Made by a program: the position numbers and the translations under genes. From Alteromonas lipotrueiana (GTDB taxonomy: Bacteria > Pseudomonadota > Gammaproteobacteria > Enterobacterales > Alteromonadaceae), in NCBI RefSeq assembly GCF_019249245.1, contig NZ_JAESDK010000001.1, forward strand, positions 62,001 through 126,000: 64,000 nt of DNA. Direction: 5' to 3'. The notes below the pieces were generated by a model that searched no databases, was not told the DNA's origin, and was given only the letters and a program-made list of their open reading frames with translations. This document shows, piece by piece, positions 27,994-37,813 of this stretch; the stretch's first letter is position 1, and every line of letters begins with the position of its first letter.

Positions 27994-29255
27994 CGTGGGA
28001 TCCTCGCAGGCACAGGCTTGGTATTTTCGTTTCTGCTATATAAAAACAGGGCCACAAAGAAACCGAAATACATAATGGTCGCAATCTGCGATGCAATAAT
28101 TTTCCATGGTTCTTGTGGAGTACCGCCTAAATAACCTAAAAATACGAATACTGCCGCAAAGACCAACAAGTTAACTTTGTGCAGACCACAGCGATAACGC
28201 CAGGATTTTACCGTGCCCCGGTCAATCCAGGGCATGGCAAACAAAGCCGCAATCGCGCCGAACATGGCTAACACACCAAACAGTTTGTCTGGAACCGCTT
28301 TCAATATGGCGTAAAAGGGCGTGAAATACCAAACAGGGAAAATATGTTCAGGTGTTTTTAGCGGGTTCGCTATTTCAAAGTTAGGATGTTCTAAAAATTT
28401 CCCTCCCATTTCTGGGGCAAAGAACATGACATAACAAAAACCTAATAAGAAAATACAGAATGCGACCAAATCTTTAAGCACAATATGAGGAAAGAACGGC
28501 ACCACGTCATCGGCTATATCGTATTTGTCGGTGTAGTATTCATGAATTTTATAAGGTGTCTTCTCGGTCTCTGAAAGCGAGCCTTTTTTATGTTTTATGG
28601 CTACACCATCAGGATTATTAGACCCAACTTCATGCAAAGCAATAATGTGTAAAAACACTAAAATCACAATAACCAGCGGCAGGGCAATGACATGCAATGC
28701 AAAAAACCGGTTCAGAGTAGCGCCCGATATAACGTAATCGCCCTGCAACCAGATAACCAGATCAGGACCAATAACCGGAATCGCACTGAATAATGAAACA
28801 ATGACCTGGGCGCCCCAGTAGCTCATTTGCCCCCATGGCAATACATAACCCATGAAAGCTTCGGCCATCAGTGCCAAATAAATAAACATACCAAACACCC
28901 ACAGCAATTCGCGGGGTTTTTGATAGGATCCATAAATCATGCCTCTGAACATGTGCATATACACCACAATAAAGAACGCTGAAGCGCCGGTACTGTGCAT
29001 ATATCGAATAATCCAGCCATAATCTATTTCACGCATTATGTACTCTACCGAGGCAAATGCCCCTTCAGCGGTAGGTACAAAATTCATGGTTAACCAAATG
29101 CCGGTAATGATTTGATTTACCAGCACAATAGTGGCCAAAAAACCAAATACATACCAAAAGTTCATATTACGGGGAGCGGGATACTGAATGGCGTGCATGT
29201 TCGCCACGCGCATCATCGGGATTCGGGCTTCAATCCATGCTAAAAATGAGTTCAT
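27990..29255 (-). CDS. petB: Cytochrome b of the bc1 complex
   Basis: This is the membrane core of complex III, containing both quinone sites and two b haems. The 421-residue protein has at least eight membrane helices, haem-ligand histidines in RYMHSTGASAFF, VVYMHMFRG, FALHVIALP and LHIIALHEVG, and the quinol-oxidation-site motif as PVWY (the PEWY equivalent). It carries cytochrome b and b6-type C-terminal regions in one chain, as in proteobacterial bc1. One base is shared with petA. Confidence 0.96.
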   Translation of the reverse strand: MNSFLAWIEARIPMMRVANMHAIQYPAPRNMNFWYVFGFLATIVLVNQIITGIWLTMNFVPTAEGAFASVEYIMREIDYGWIIRYMHSTGASAFFIVVYMHMFRGMIYGSYQKPRELLWVFGMFIYLALMAEAFMGYVLPWGQMSYWGAQVIVSLFSAIPVIGPDLVIWLQGDYVISGATLNRFFALHVIALPLVIVILVFLHIIALHEVGSNNPDGVAIKHKKGSLSETEKTPYKIHEYYTDKYDIADDVVPFFPHIVLKDLVAFCIFLLGFCYVMFFAPEMGGKFLEHPNFEIANPLKTPEHIFPVWYFTPFYAILKAVPDKLFGVLAMFGAIAALFAMPWIDRGTVKSWRYRCGLHKVNLLVFAAVFVFLGYLGGTPQEPWKIIASQIATIMYFGFFVALFLYSRNENTKPVPARIPR

Positions 29256-29887
29256 TATGCCTCCTGCGCCACTGAGCCAATGATAACGGTGGTATCATTT
29301 ACAAATTGATACGGCGGAACCACTAAGTTTAACGGTGCCGGAACACTTTCAAAAACCCGCCCCGCCATATCAAATTTTGAGCCATGACACGGACAAAAGA
29401 ACCCGTTAGGCACGCCCTGTACAATTTCATTGAACGCGCCATTTTTAAGATACTGCGGAGAGCAGCCTAGATGAGTGCAGATGCCCACCAGGATCAAATA
29501 CTCTTTGTTTAAAGACCGATACTGGTTTTGTGCAAATGCAGGTTGCTGTTCTGCTTCGGAGCCCGGGTCTTTGAGTTTGTCTTCGTGCTGACCAAGCTCT
29601 GCAAGGGTTTGCTCGGTGCGTCTTACAATCCATACTGGCTTGCTTCGCCACATCACCCGTATTAATTGGCCAGGCTCTATCGCACTGATATCGACCTCTA
29701 CGTCGGCGCCCGCCGCTTTGGCTTTAGCGCTTGGATTCCATGACGCAATAAACGGAATGGCTGCACCAGCAACCCCCACGCCACCGACCACCGACGTTGC
29801 GACGGTTAAAAAACGCCGCCTCGTGTTGTCCTTTGGCCCGTTAGGGCCGGGTGCAGAGGTTTTTGCATCTACAGATACATCGCTCAT
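29255..29887 (-). CDS. petA: Rieske iron-sulfur subunit of the bc1 complex
   Basis: The Rieske protein oxidises quinol at the Qo site. From the ATG at 29887 it has 210 residues: a twin-arginine-type N-terminus (NTRRRFLTVATSV), a membrane anchor (about 28-48), and the cluster-binding boxes CTHLGC (137-142) and CPCHGS (165-170). I prefer this ATG over the one six bases upstream because of the spacing to GGAG. It is the first gene of petABC; its promoter lies in the 500-base gap to rpsI. Confidence 0.95.
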   Translation of the reverse strand: MSDVSVDAKTSAPGPNGPKDNTRRRFLTVATSVVGGVGVAGAAIPFIASWNPSAKAKAAGADVEVDISAIEPGQLIRVMWRSKPVWIVRRTEQTLAELGQHEDKLKDPGSEAEQQPAFAQNQYRSLNKEYLILVGICTHLGCSPQYLKNGAFNEIVQGVPNGFFCPCHGSKFDMAGRVFESVPAPLNLVVPPYQFVNDTTVIIGSVAQEA

Positions 29888-30085
29888 CCACATTTCTCCA
29901 GGTTAAATGCTGAACAGGCTTTTATTGGTGCAGGCCTTATCATTTTCAGCCTTAGCAGTGCGTTAGGTTGTCATAACCGTCGATACCTAAATGCATTGCT
30001 AATTTTATAATATGTTATTTTTCGTACAAAATAATACGGGAAAAGCCTTTCAAGTTACAAGGTTTTAGTATGCGATATAACCAAA

Positions 30086-30107
30086 TTAACAAGATTTGTC
30101 TTGCTAA
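30086..30107. promoter_or_regulatory. Inverted repeat upstream of petA
   Basis: TTAACAAGA-TTTG-TCTTGCTAA has 9-base arms with one mismatch and lies about 200 bases upstream of petA. It may be an operator for respiratory control, but it matches no site I can name. The rest of 29888-30344 holds no gene I can support. Confidence 0.35.
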
Positions 30108-30344
30108 TGTCGTCTGTGAGCAACATTTGGAGAGCTTTGATTACACATAATTAAGCGCTCGGCAGTTAGAAAAACAATCGTTTTCTGCACAAATCTTTGC
30201 TTCGTGATTCGATTATTTTAATTTTAAAAAGTAAACTCAGAGGGTTTACCAAAGTAACCCCTATTAGATAAATAACTCGCACTTAGGTTTTAGTGGAAAC
30301 GAGGTATATTGTAGCGACAGAGTACCCTTTGCTTTTCTGCAGAC

Positions 30345-30373
30345 ATAAAAAAACCCGGTGAAAACCGGGTTTT
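30345..30373 (-). terminator. Intrinsic terminator of rplM-rpsI
   Basis: AAAACCCGGT-GAAA-ACCGGGTTTT forms a 10-base-pair stem closed by a GAAA-type tetraloop, with T residues following on the minus strand. It lies 17 bases after the rpsI stop. Confidence 0.92.
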
Positions 30374-30390
30374 TGCAAAAAAGCGAAAAA

Positions 30391-30783
30391 TTAACGCTTT
30401 GAGAATTGTGGACGCTTACGTGCTTTATGCAGACCCACTTTCTTACGTTCAACGCGACGATCGTCACGAGTAACGAAGCCTGCTTTACGCAGAGATGAGC
30501 GCAAGGTCTCGTCATACTCCATAAGAGCACGAGTTAAACCGTGACGAATCGCACCTGCTTGACCGTTAGAACCACCACCGGTTACGGTGATGTAAACGTC
30601 AAACTTTTCAGTCAGTTCTACAAGTTCTAGTGGTTGACGAACCACCATGCACTCGGTTTCACGACCAAAGTACTCGTCAAGAACACGTTTGTTTACTGTG
30701 ATGTTACCTGTACCTGGACGCAGGAACACACGAGCAGTAGAACTTTTGCGGCGGCCAGTGCCGTAGTATTGAGTATCTGCCAT
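30391..30783 (-). CDS. rpsI: 30S ribosomal protein S9
   Basis: The 130-residue protein matches bacterial S9 along its length: [19 protein letters not shown] at the start, [21 protein letters not shown] in the middle, and the basic tail RKRPQFSKR, whose last residues contact P-site tRNA. It lies 12 bases after rplM and shares its transcript. Confidence 0.98.
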   Translation of the reverse strand: MADTQYYGTGRRKSSTARVFLRPGTGNITVNKRVLDEYFGRETECMVVRQPLELVELTEKFDVYITVTGGGSNGQAGAIRHGLTRALMEYDETLRSSLRKAGFVTRDDRRVERKKVGLHKARKRPQFSKR

Positions 30784-30795
30784 GTCAGTTGCTCC

Positions 30796-31224
30796 TTAGA
30801 TGTCCAAAACTTGTGGTTGCTGTGCTGCGTGCGAATGTTCGCCGCCAGCGTAAACTTTCAACTTGCGGAACATTGCACGACCCAAAGGTCCTTTAGGCAG
30901 CATTCCTTTAACTGCTTTCTCGATAACCATTTCAGGTTTATGAGCAAGCAATTTTTCAAAGTTTGTCTCTTTCAGACCACCTGGATACCCAGTGTGCGAG
31001 TAGTACATTTTCTTCAATGCTTTATTACCAGTTACAGTAATTTTGTCAGCATTGATTACAATGATGTAGTCGCCCGCATCTACATGTGGCGTATACTCTG
31101 GCTTATGCTTTCCGCGCAGACGGCGCGCAATTTCAGAAGCCAAGCGGCCTAATGTTTTGTCAGTGGCGTCTACCACGAACCAGTCACGTTGTACCGTTTC
31201 TGGCTTTGCAACAAAAGTTTTCAT
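30796..31224 (-). CDS. rplM: 50S ribosomal protein L13
   Basis: The 142-residue protein is L13, an early-assembly protein of the large subunit. It begins [20 protein letters not shown] and contains the conserved [12 protein letters not shown] and [22 protein letters not shown]. In Escherichia coli L13 represses its own operon through the mRNA leader; a leader hairpin is present here. Confidence 0.98.
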   Translation of the reverse strand: MKTFVAKPETVQRDWFVVDATDKTLGRLASEIARRLRGKHKPEYTPHVDAGDYIIVINADKITVTGNKALKKMYYSHTGYPGGLKETNFEKLLAHKPEMVIEKAVKGMLPKGPLGRAMFRKLKVYAGGEHSHAAQQPQVLDI

Positions 31225-31319
31225 TTAAATTCACCCGAAAAAAAATCGTCGTTACTGATTTCTTATTTGAAATCACCTAAAAAATCAATGTATTGACCCC
31301 TTCGAGCCTATTGATTCTT

Positions 31320-31361
31320 CCACCTTCCCAAAGGTGGGTTCTGGGCAGGGCGCGAATTATA
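31320..31361 (-). promoter_or_regulatory. Promoter and leader hairpin of rplM-rpsI
   Basis: On the minus strand a consensus -10 box, TATAAT (31356-31361), is followed by a GC-rich discriminator (TCGCGCCC). A CCACCTT-CCCA-AAGGTGG hairpin lies downstream at 31320-31337, about 100 bases before the rplM start. No strong -35 is visible. The GC discriminator is the pattern of promoters repressed by ppGpp, and the hairpin could be the site of L13 feedback; both are inference. Confidence 0.6.
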
Positions 31362-31571
31362 CAGGATTTGACCAAAAAGCGAACCCCAGATAAGAATTAA
31401 TTTAAACAAATTTGCCAGGAAAAACGTTTGGGGGAGTTTTGATGGCATAAACCTACGCTACTGATAACCCGCTTGGTAGGTCAGGACCGGTAATGGCAGT
31501 GCCTGTGATAAAGACGGGTAATCGCGACGATGTCCAATCGGGTAACACTGATACTAACAAACCGGGCCCGG

Positions 31572-32381
31572 CTAAGCTTCCTGCTTTTTAACTGAACGCC
31601 ATAATGTATCGAGCTGTTCCGGACTTAGCGAACTTAGCGCCGTTTGCTGTTTGGCTGCCAGTTGCTCAACCCCATTAAAACGGCGGGCAAATTTATTGCT
31701 GGCCCTGCGTAACGCACTATCAGCATCAACGTTACAGTGCCGAGCTAAATTCACCATGGCAAATAGCGCATCGCCAATTTCTTCCTCTACCCGCTTTTCA
31801 TCAACCACCCGTGTTGAAATCTCCTGGTTAATTTCATCAAGCTCTTCGCGAACTTTGTCTAACACCGGTTCGGGTGCGTGCCAGTCAAAACCAACTTTAG
31901 CACAGCGTTTTTGCAACTTTTGCGCATACATAAGCGCGGGCATGCCTTTAGGAACATCGGCTAATAACCCGAGACTGTCAGCACCGGCGGGTTTTTCCCG
32001 GGCTTTAATAGCCTCCCACTGTTGCTGTAGCTGGTCTGTACCCACTACAGTACCGCTAAAAACATGGGGGTGGCGGCGCACCATTTTATCGGCCGCAGCA
32101 CCGGCTATAGCATCAAAGTTAAACCAGCTTTTTTCTTGTGCAAGCTGTGCATAAAAAACTATCTGAAACAGCAAATCTCCTAATTCGTCACAAATTTCAT
32201 CAGGTTGGTTTTGCTCAATAGCATCCACGACTTCATACGCTTCCTCTAACGTAAATCGAGTAAGGCTTTGCAGGGTCTGTTGCTGATCCCAGGGGCAACC
32301 GGTTTGCGGATCGCGTAGTTGTGCCATGATGTCTAACAAACGCTGAAGATTTCCTAAACTAGCTGACGTTTCGTTTGACAC
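31572..32381 (-). CDS. mazG: Nucleoside triphosphate pyrophosphohydrolase MazG
   Basis: MazG hydrolyses NTPs and dNTPs to monophosphates and pyrophosphate, and in Escherichia coli lowers ppGpp build-up. The 269-residue protein has two MazG domains with metal-binding acidic helices: GCPWDQQQT, EEAYEVVDAIE and DELGDLLFQIVFYAQ in the first, and VEEEIGDALFAMVNLARH in the second. The start is GTG after GGGGTGG and lies 23 bases inside relA, so the two are coupled. Confidence 0.94.
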   Translation of the reverse strand: MSNETSASLGNLQRLLDIMAQLRDPQTGCPWDQQQTLQSLTRFTLEEAYEVVDAIEQNQPDEICDELGDLLFQIVFYAQLAQEKSWFNFDAIAGAAADKMVRRHPHVFSGTVVGTDQLQQQWEAIKAREKPAGADSLGLLADVPKGMPALMYAQKLQKRCAKVGFDWHAPEPVLDKVREELDEINQEISTRVVDEKRVEEEIGDALFAMVNLARHCNVDADSALRRASNKFARRFNGVEQLAAKQQTALSSLSPEQLDTLWRSVKKQEA

Positions 32382-34533
32382 TGACCACCCCTTTTAACTG
32401 ATTTAACTGGTCCATTAATTTAGACAATACATGCATATCGGGCACCTCGACCGAAATGGTGACCAAAGCTGTTTGTCTGGACTTATCACTGTTGCTGGCT
32501 ACTTTTAGTAACGCCACTTTCCAATTAGCCAATACCGTAGTGATATCTCGTAAAATACCATCACGATCGCTACAAAATATGTCAATTCCCGCTTCAAATC
32601 CTACGTTTGAGGTATGCGACCAGCTGACGTCAATAAGCCGCTCAGGATGCGCGGCACTTAAATGCTGAAGCTGTTCACAACTTGATTTATGCACACTCAC
32701 TCCACGTCCCTGGGTGATGTAACCCATAATAGGCTCTCCGGGGACTGGCTTGCAGCAGTTGGCCAACTGACTCATTAAGTGTCCCACGCCTTCAACGACC
32801 ACAGTATCTTGCTTGGTGGAGGCTCCGGCGGTTTTGCGAGTTTTAAGTTTAGGATTTATCGCCGGCTCGGGCGAGGCGGGTTCAAGACGCTGCTGTAAAA
32901 AGTGCACCACCCCCATAACCCGAACATCACCAGCGCCAATTGCCGCGTGCAAATCGCTTAGCTGCTGCATATTGAACTTTTGGCAGGCATTAACTGCCTC
33001 TTTTAACGGCACATGGGCGCGATGAAGTTCACGCTCAAGTAATTCTTTACCCGCCAGCTGATTTTTTTCTTTGTCTTGTTTTTTGAAAAACGAATGAATG
33101 GTGGCCCGAGCCCTGGAAGAATGCACGTAGCCTAAGCCAGGGTGCATCCAGTCACGACTAGGGTTAAGCTGTTTGCCGGTGTGAATAACTACCTGATCGC
33201 CGCTATGCAATTGATAGGTAAATGGCACAATACGGCCGTTTACTTTAGCGCCAATACACCGATGCCCCACATTGCTATGCACATAATACGCAAAATCCAG
33301 CGGGGTCGCGCCCTGCGGCAAATCAATGACATCGCCGTCGGGTGTAAACACATACACCCGGTCATCAAACACTTGGCTACGAAGCTCTTCAACCACATCG
33401 CCCGACTCGGCGACTTCTTCCTGCCATTGTAAAATGCGGCGCAACCAGTTGATGCGTTCGTCGTAGCCTGACGCCTTACCCGCCGATCCTTCTTTGTACT
33501 TCCAGTGCGCAGCCACGCCAAGCTCAGCATCATTGTGCATTTGCTGTGTTCGAATCTGAATTTCTACTGATTTATCTCCAGGCCCTTCAATAACCGTATG
33601 TATAGACTGATACCCATTGGGCTTAGGGGTGGCAATATAGTCGTCAAATTCGCTGGGAATATGCCTGAAGTTGGCATGTACAGTGCCCAATGCGGCGTAG
33701 CAGTCCTGTAAACGTTCAGCAATAATTCGTACTGCTCTGATGTCATAAAGCTGCTCGAAGGTCAGCCGCTTTTTCTGCATCTTTTTCCAGATACTGAAAA
33801 TATGTTTAGGCCGGCCATACACCTGAGCGCGAATTTGCTCGTTGTTTACCAGTAACTGCAAATGATCGACAATATCGTCAATGTATTGCGCACGCGCTTT
33901 GCGTTTGCCATCAAGTTGTTTGGCAATTTGCTTGTAGGTAACCGGATGCAAATATCGAAACGCCAGATCTTCCAGTTCCCATTTCAGCTGGCCTATGCCC
34001 AGGCGGTTCGCCAGCGGCGCATATATAGTGGCACATTCACGCGCCACCATTACCCGGGTTTCCTCGTCAGCTTTTTTTACCTGCTGTAAGGTACAAATTC
34101 GTTCGGCCATTTTAATCACAACAGCACGTACGTCTTCTACCATAGCCAGTAGCATTCGCCGGATACTATCTATGTGCTGTTCGTTCCCGGCCTTATTTGA
34201 TGTCGCTTTACTACCATGCAGGGCTTTAATGGCGTCCATTCGGCGCACACCCACTATTAGTTGTAAAATCTCCTGGCCAAATTCCTGCTCAATATCTTCT
34301 TCACTAAGCTGGTGCTCCTCGCAATATGGAAACACCAGCGCCGCCTGCAGTGTGGCATCATCCATATTAAGCTGATGTAGAATTTCGACCATTTCCTGAC
34401 CCACCAATAAACGCTCGGGGTGTTGGGATATTGCCTGCAATTTTTGTTTGGAAGTATCGCTTAACGAGAGGCTATCAAGCCACTGTTCAAAAGGGGGGCG
34501 TTGGGGTTCATGTACTTTTCGTGTTGATACCAT
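32359..34533 (-). CDS. relA: GTP pyrophosphokinase RelA
   Basis: RelA makes (p)ppGpp on starved ribosomes. The 724-residue protein has an N-terminal hydrolase-like domain that lacks the HD metal motif of SpoT (the region reads ALVFPYCEE), so it should be synthesis-only. A synthetase domain follows (about 240-365, with YDIRAVRI and PKPNGYQSIHTV), then a TGS domain (about 395-455, VYVFTPDGDVIDLP), the zinc-finger-like region with CC-PVPGE, and a C-terminal ACT domain. It follows rlmD by six bases. Confidence 0.96.
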   Translation of the reverse strand: MVSTRKVHEPQRPPFEQWLDSLSLSDTSKQKLQAISQHPERLLVGQEMVEILHQLNMDDATLQAALVFPYCEEHQLSEEDIEQEFGQEILQLIVGVRRMDAIKALHGSKATSNKAGNEQHIDSIRRMLLAMVEDVRAVVIKMAERICTLQQVKKADEETRVMVARECATIYAPLANRLGIGQLKWELEDLAFRYLHPVTYKQIAKQLDGKRKARAQYIDDIVDHLQLLVNNEQIRAQVYGRPKHIFSIWKKMQKKRLTFEQLYDIRAVRIIAERLQDCYAALGTVHANFRHIPSEFDDYIATPKPNGYQSIHTVIEGPGDKSVEIQIRTQQMHNDAELGVAAHWKYKEGSAGKASGYDERINWLRRILQWQEEVAESGDVVEELRSQVFDDRVYVFTPDGDVIDLPQGATPLDFAYYVHSNVGHRCIGAKVNGRIVPFTYQLHSGDQVVIHTGKQLNPSRDWMHPGLGYVHSSRARATIHSFFKKQDKEKNQLAGKELLERELHRAHVPLKEAVNACQKFNMQQLSDLHAAIGAGDVRVMGVVHFLQQRLEPASPEPAINPKLKTRKTAGASTKQDTVVVEGVGHLMSQLANCCKPVPGEPIMGYITQGRGVSVHKSSCEQLQHLSAAHPERLIDVSWSHTSNVGFEAGIDIFCSDRDGILRDITTVLANWKVALLKVASNSDKSRQTALVTISVEVPDMHVLSKLMDQLNQLKGVVSVKRNVS

Positions 34534-34539
34534 AATTTA

Positions 34540-35895
34540 TCAACTCGCTTTAGCTGTGCTACTGCCGCACAACGACAACAATGCCATGACTTCAAGGTGG
34601 CGGGTATAGGGGAACATTTCTATTAATCCGATTTTCTCAACCTGATATCCAGCTTCAAGTAAATAGCGCAGGTCGCGGGTAAAGCTATTCGGGTTGCAAG
34701 AAACATACAATACTTGTTTAACGGGCTTACGGCTTAAGGCAATACAGGCTGCCTGGGCCCCTTCACGCGAGGGGTCAAGCACCAGTTTATCGATATTTTG
34801 CGACAGGGCGGCTGTCACTGCCGTAGAATCAGATAAGTCCTGGTGCTGCCAGTTTATGGTGTTTATGCCCTGCCCCAGTGCATTACGGTGCCCCTTTTCC
34901 ACCATCGCCATAACCCCTTCAACCGCCTGAACAGTTGCCCCACGCCGAGCCAGCGACAATGAAAAGTTACCTAAACCGGCAAACCAATCGGCAATCACTT
35001 CTGAAGGCTGTGGGTTCAGCCAGTCCATTGCCTGCTGTATCATGCGCTGATTCACCTCACGGTTTACCTGGACAAAATCGGCAGGGCCTGGTGACAGAGT
35101 CAGATTGTCTTCAGTATGGCAAACCAAATTATCCTGATGATGCAAGGTGTGTTGCAGACCTTGTTGATCCTCAAGCAGTAAGTTGCACTGATACTGCTGA
35201 CCAAAAGCAGCCAGTTCTTTTTTCATTGGCTCACTTAAATCACGGCTGGTTTTTACGCTAACCTGTACTACATTGTCGCCCGCCAATAGCTGTATATGAC
35301 CCAAATGTCGGCTATTAGCGTGCTGATTGAGCAAGTTTTTTAACGGTGAGATTAGTGCTTGTAATGAAGGCACCAAAATCGGACAGCCAGGAATATCAAC
35401 AATGGCGTTACTGCCTTGTTGGCGATATCCCAGTTTTACCGACCCAGGCGTTCGGCCATCAATAGCCAGACGTGCTTTGCGTCTATACTCGGGTCGGGGA
35501 CCGGTAACAGCCGGCTGCCAGGGCAGGTTGTCAATTTTAAGCTGACGCGTCCAGTATTCGCTCATAGCTTGCTGTCGTTGTGTCAGCGCACTGTCAGCAT
35601 CGATATGTTGCAACTGACACCCACCACACTGCTGATACACCTTACAAAAGGGCTGCTGGCGCTCGCTGCTGGCTGACACCACCTTGGTTGTAACCGCTTT
35701 AGCGGACTGCTTTTGGGTACTGATAATTCGGGCGTTTACTGTTTCGCCTGCCAGGGCCCCTTCCACAAATAATACCGGCTGACGTGTGCTGCATACGCCA
35801 TTACCCTGCATATCAAGGCTGTCGATAACCACATCTTTTAGTACTTTGGAGGTATTCCGGGAGGCTTTTTTTTCTGGCTTATAAAAACTGACCAT
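34540..35895 (-). CDS. rlmD: 23S rRNA (uracil-1939-C5)-methyltransferase RlmD
   Basis: RlmD methylates U1939 of 23S rRNA with S-adenosylmethionine. The 451-residue protein has a TRAM RNA-binding domain (about 12-70), the [4Fe-4S] cysteines in CKVYQQCGGCQLQH, the SAM site VIADWFAGLGNFSLSLA, and the catalytic Cys in YVSCNPNSFTRDL. I chose the ATG at 35895; the upstream in-frame extension to 36000 overlaps acpS on the same strand and looks non-coding. Order rlmD-relA-mazG is conserved in gammaproteobacteria. Confidence 0.95.
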   Translation of the reverse strand: MVSFYKPEKKASRNTSKVLKDVVIDSLDMQGNGVCSTRQPVLFVEGALAGETVNARIISTQKQSAKAVTTKVVSASSERQQPFCKVYQQCGGCQLQHIDADSALTQRQQAMSEYWTRQLKIDNLPWQPAVTGPRPEYRRKARLAIDGRTPGSVKLGYRQQGSNAIVDIPGCPILVPSLQALISPLKNLLNQHANSRHLGHIQLLAGDNVVQVSVKTSRDLSEPMKKELAAFGQQYQCNLLLEDQQGLQHTLHHQDNLVCHTEDNLTLSPGPADFVQVNREVNQRMIQQAMDWLNPQPSEVIADWFAGLGNFSLSLARRGATVQAVEGVMAMVEKGHRNALGQGINTINWQHQDLSDSTAVTAALSQNIDKLVLDPSREGAQAACIALSRKPVKQVLYVSCNPNSFTRDLRYLLEAGYQVEKIGLIEMFPYTRHLEVMALLSLCGSSTAKAS

Positions 35896-35912
35896 AATGC
35901 GATCCGTAAAAT

Positions 35913-36290
35913 TTAATACTCTAATACCACGGTAGCCACCGCGTAATGACGTTCGTCTGAAATAGACAGATGGCTGTGTACAATAGCCCGGGCGGCACAT
36001 GCTTGTGCAAAACCGCCACTAAACACCAGATAAGGTGCTCCGCTCACTTTGTTATGCACATCAAGATTTTGCCAGCTGATGCCGTGACCAATACCGGTGC
36101 CCAGTGCTTTTACTGCGGCTTCTTTAGCGGCAAATCGCTTTGCCAGGAAGCGAGCCGGCTGTTTGTGGCTACCAAACAGCTCTAACTCACGCGCGGTTAA
36201 AATACGCCGGGCCAGCCGGTCGCTTTTTGCCAAAGTCTGTTCAATACGGCTAAGCTCGATAATATCGGTGCCAATTCCTGCAATGGCCAT
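35913..36290 (-). CDS. acpS: Holo-[acyl-carrier-protein] synthase AcpS
   Basis: AcpS transfers phosphopantetheine from CoA to apo-ACP. The 125-residue protein has the two family motifs: GIGTDIIEL near the N-terminus, with the Mg2+-binding Asp, and RFAAKEAAVKALGTGI around residues 50-65, with the second metal ligand. It starts two bases after pdxJ, as is common. Confidence 0.96.
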   Translation of the reverse strand: MAIAGIGTDIIELSRIEQTLAKSDRLARRILTARELELFGSHKQPARFLAKRFAAKEAAVKALGTGIGHGISWQNLDVHNKVSGAPYLVFSGGFAQACAARAIVHSHLSISDERHYAVATVVLEY

Positions 36291-36292
36291 AA

Positions 36293-37042
36293 TTACTCTG
36301 CCATATAACTGCCCATACGGGCTTCCTGCATTAGTTTACGCATGTCGGCCACCGCAATAGCAAGACCATCAAACGCCGCGCGCGCCACAATGGCATGGCC
36401 AATATTTAACTCAACCACCTCTGAAATCGCCGCAATGGGTTTTACATTATGATAATGCAAACCGTGACCCGCATTAACCCTGAGTCCCTGAGTATGGGCG
36501 TAGCTGATCCCGGCTTTTAGCCGCTCTAGTTCGGTGACCACAGCTGTTGGCGTGCCGGCTTCAGCATATTGCCCCGTATGAATCTCGATATAAGGCGCCT
36601 GACACTCTAAAGCCGCATCAATCTGGCGCTCCTGTGCATCAATAAACAAGCTAACTTCAATACCGGCCGCGGCCAGTCGTTTGCAGGCCGCTTTTACAAC
36701 CGACAAATTTCCGGCTACATCCAGCCCGCCTTCGGTAGTGAGCTCCTGACGCTTTTCGGGTACCAAACAACAAAATGCCGGCCCCACCTGCTCGGCAATG
36801 CCCAGCATTTCGTCCGTAACGGCCATTTCAAGATTTAACCGCGTATTGATTGTTTGGGCCAGCAAATTGACATCACGGTCGGTAATATGGCGCCTGTCTT
36901 CGCGCAAATGTACCGTTATGCCATCTGCGCCTGCACGCTCTGCAATATCAGCGGCATGAACCGGATCAGGGTAAGCGGTACCACGGGCATTTCGCAAGGT
37001 GGCGATATGGTCAATGTTGACCCCTAGAAAAATCTCGTTCAT
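36293..37042 (-). CDS. pdxJ: Pyridoxine 5'-phosphate synthase PdxJ
   Basis: PdxJ condenses 1-deoxyxylulose 5-phosphate with the 3-amino-2-oxopropyl phosphate made by PdxA, the last step of DXP-dependent vitamin B6 synthesis. The 249-residue TIM-barrel protein has [19 protein letters not shown] at the N-terminus, HLREDRRHI, and the C-terminal phosphate site with [10 protein letters not shown]. Its partner pdxA is also in the window, at 46541. Confidence 0.97.
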   Translation of the reverse strand: MNEIFLGVNIDHIATLRNARGTAYPDPVHAADIAERAGADGITVHLREDRRHITDRDVNLLAQTINTRLNLEMAVTDEMLGIAEQVGPAFCCLVPEKRQELTTEGGLDVAGNLSVVKAACKRLAAAGIEVSLFIDAQERQIDAALECQAPYIEIHTGQYAEAGTPTAVVTELERLKAGISYAHTQGLRVNAGHGLHYHNVKPIAAISEVVELNIGHAIVARAAFDGLAIAVADMRKLMQEARMGSYMAE

Positions 37043-37105
37043 GGCGTAATCTGATTGAGGTTGGAATGAAGCAAGTGTATCAAAAAACCGCCGCTACAGC
37101 AGGGT

Positions 37106-37795
37106 TTAGCGAAATAATTCACGGCTTTTTAATGGCTTGTCACCTAACAAAGGCAGCAACGCCTGACGAGCGATAAGTTTTGCCGCCTGACGGGCAGGCG
37201 AATCCCAGTCGCGATGGTGCATAGATAACAGCGCTGTGCCTGGTACACTTCGTGACTGGCCGGGTTTTGATGCCCTTACTATACCCAGCTCCTGAACAAA
37301 CTGATACCAGTGTTCTTTGGTTACCGGCTCGCCCGTAGCGGCATCGTTTAGCAAATCAGGCAGTTGGCCCATCTCTTCAAGCAAGGCAAACTCAAAATCG
37401 CGCAGCGCAACATCAGGCGGCGCGTCCCCTGCCAGTGCATGAAGGGTTGTCTGGTAATGGTCAAACAGTTCTTCGCAGGCTAAGCCTTTAGGCAGTACCC
37501 GGCTCAGTAATTCATTAACATACAGGGCGCAAAACAAATTTTTACCCTGTAAAAACAGCATGGCGGCGCTGCTTTCAACCTGAGCTAAGTTTTTAAGCTC
37601 AGAACGCCCGGCCAGTTGGACATTGATTCTGGCAAAGGGCTGCAGCAGACTTTTACGATCGCTTTTACTGTTTTTAACGCCCTTCGCCACAGCTGTGACA
37701 ATGCCAGCGTCGCGGGTAAAAAAGTCAACCAGATAACTGGTTTCACGATACGCGCGTCGATGCAGCACAAAAGCAGTTTGCCATAAGGACTTCAT
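37106..37795 (-). CDS. recO: DNA repair protein RecO
   Basis: RecO helps load RecA at gaps with RecR and RecF. The 229-residue protein has the N-terminal OB fold (AFVLHRRAYRETSYLVDFFTRDAG) and a helical C-domain with NELLSRVLPKG. The zinc-binding cysteines of some RecO proteins are not obvious here. It precedes pdxJ and acpS, as in Escherichia coli, though era and rnc are not adjacent. Confidence 0.95.
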   Translation of the reverse strand: MKSLWQTAFVLHRRAYRETSYLVDFFTRDAGIVTAVAKGVKNSKSDRKSLLQPFARINVQLAGRSELKNLAQVESSAAMLFLQGKNLFCALYVNELLSRVLPKGLACEELFDHYQTTLHALAGDAPPDVALRDFEFALLEEMGQLPDLLNDAATGEPVTKEHWYQFVQELGIVRASKPGQSRSVPGTALLSMHHRDWDSPARQAAKLIARQALLPLLGDKPLKSRELFR

Positions 37796-37813
37796 TGCAG
37801 ATAACGCTTAACG

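Noticed and set aside
30634-31152. A 172-codon frame on the plus strand
   Set aside because: It is antisense to the ribosomal protein genes rpsI and rplM.
35896-36000. N-terminal extension of rlmD
   Set aside because: It overlaps acpS on the same strand and precedes the natural start of the TRAM domain; the ATG at 35895 fits the family.
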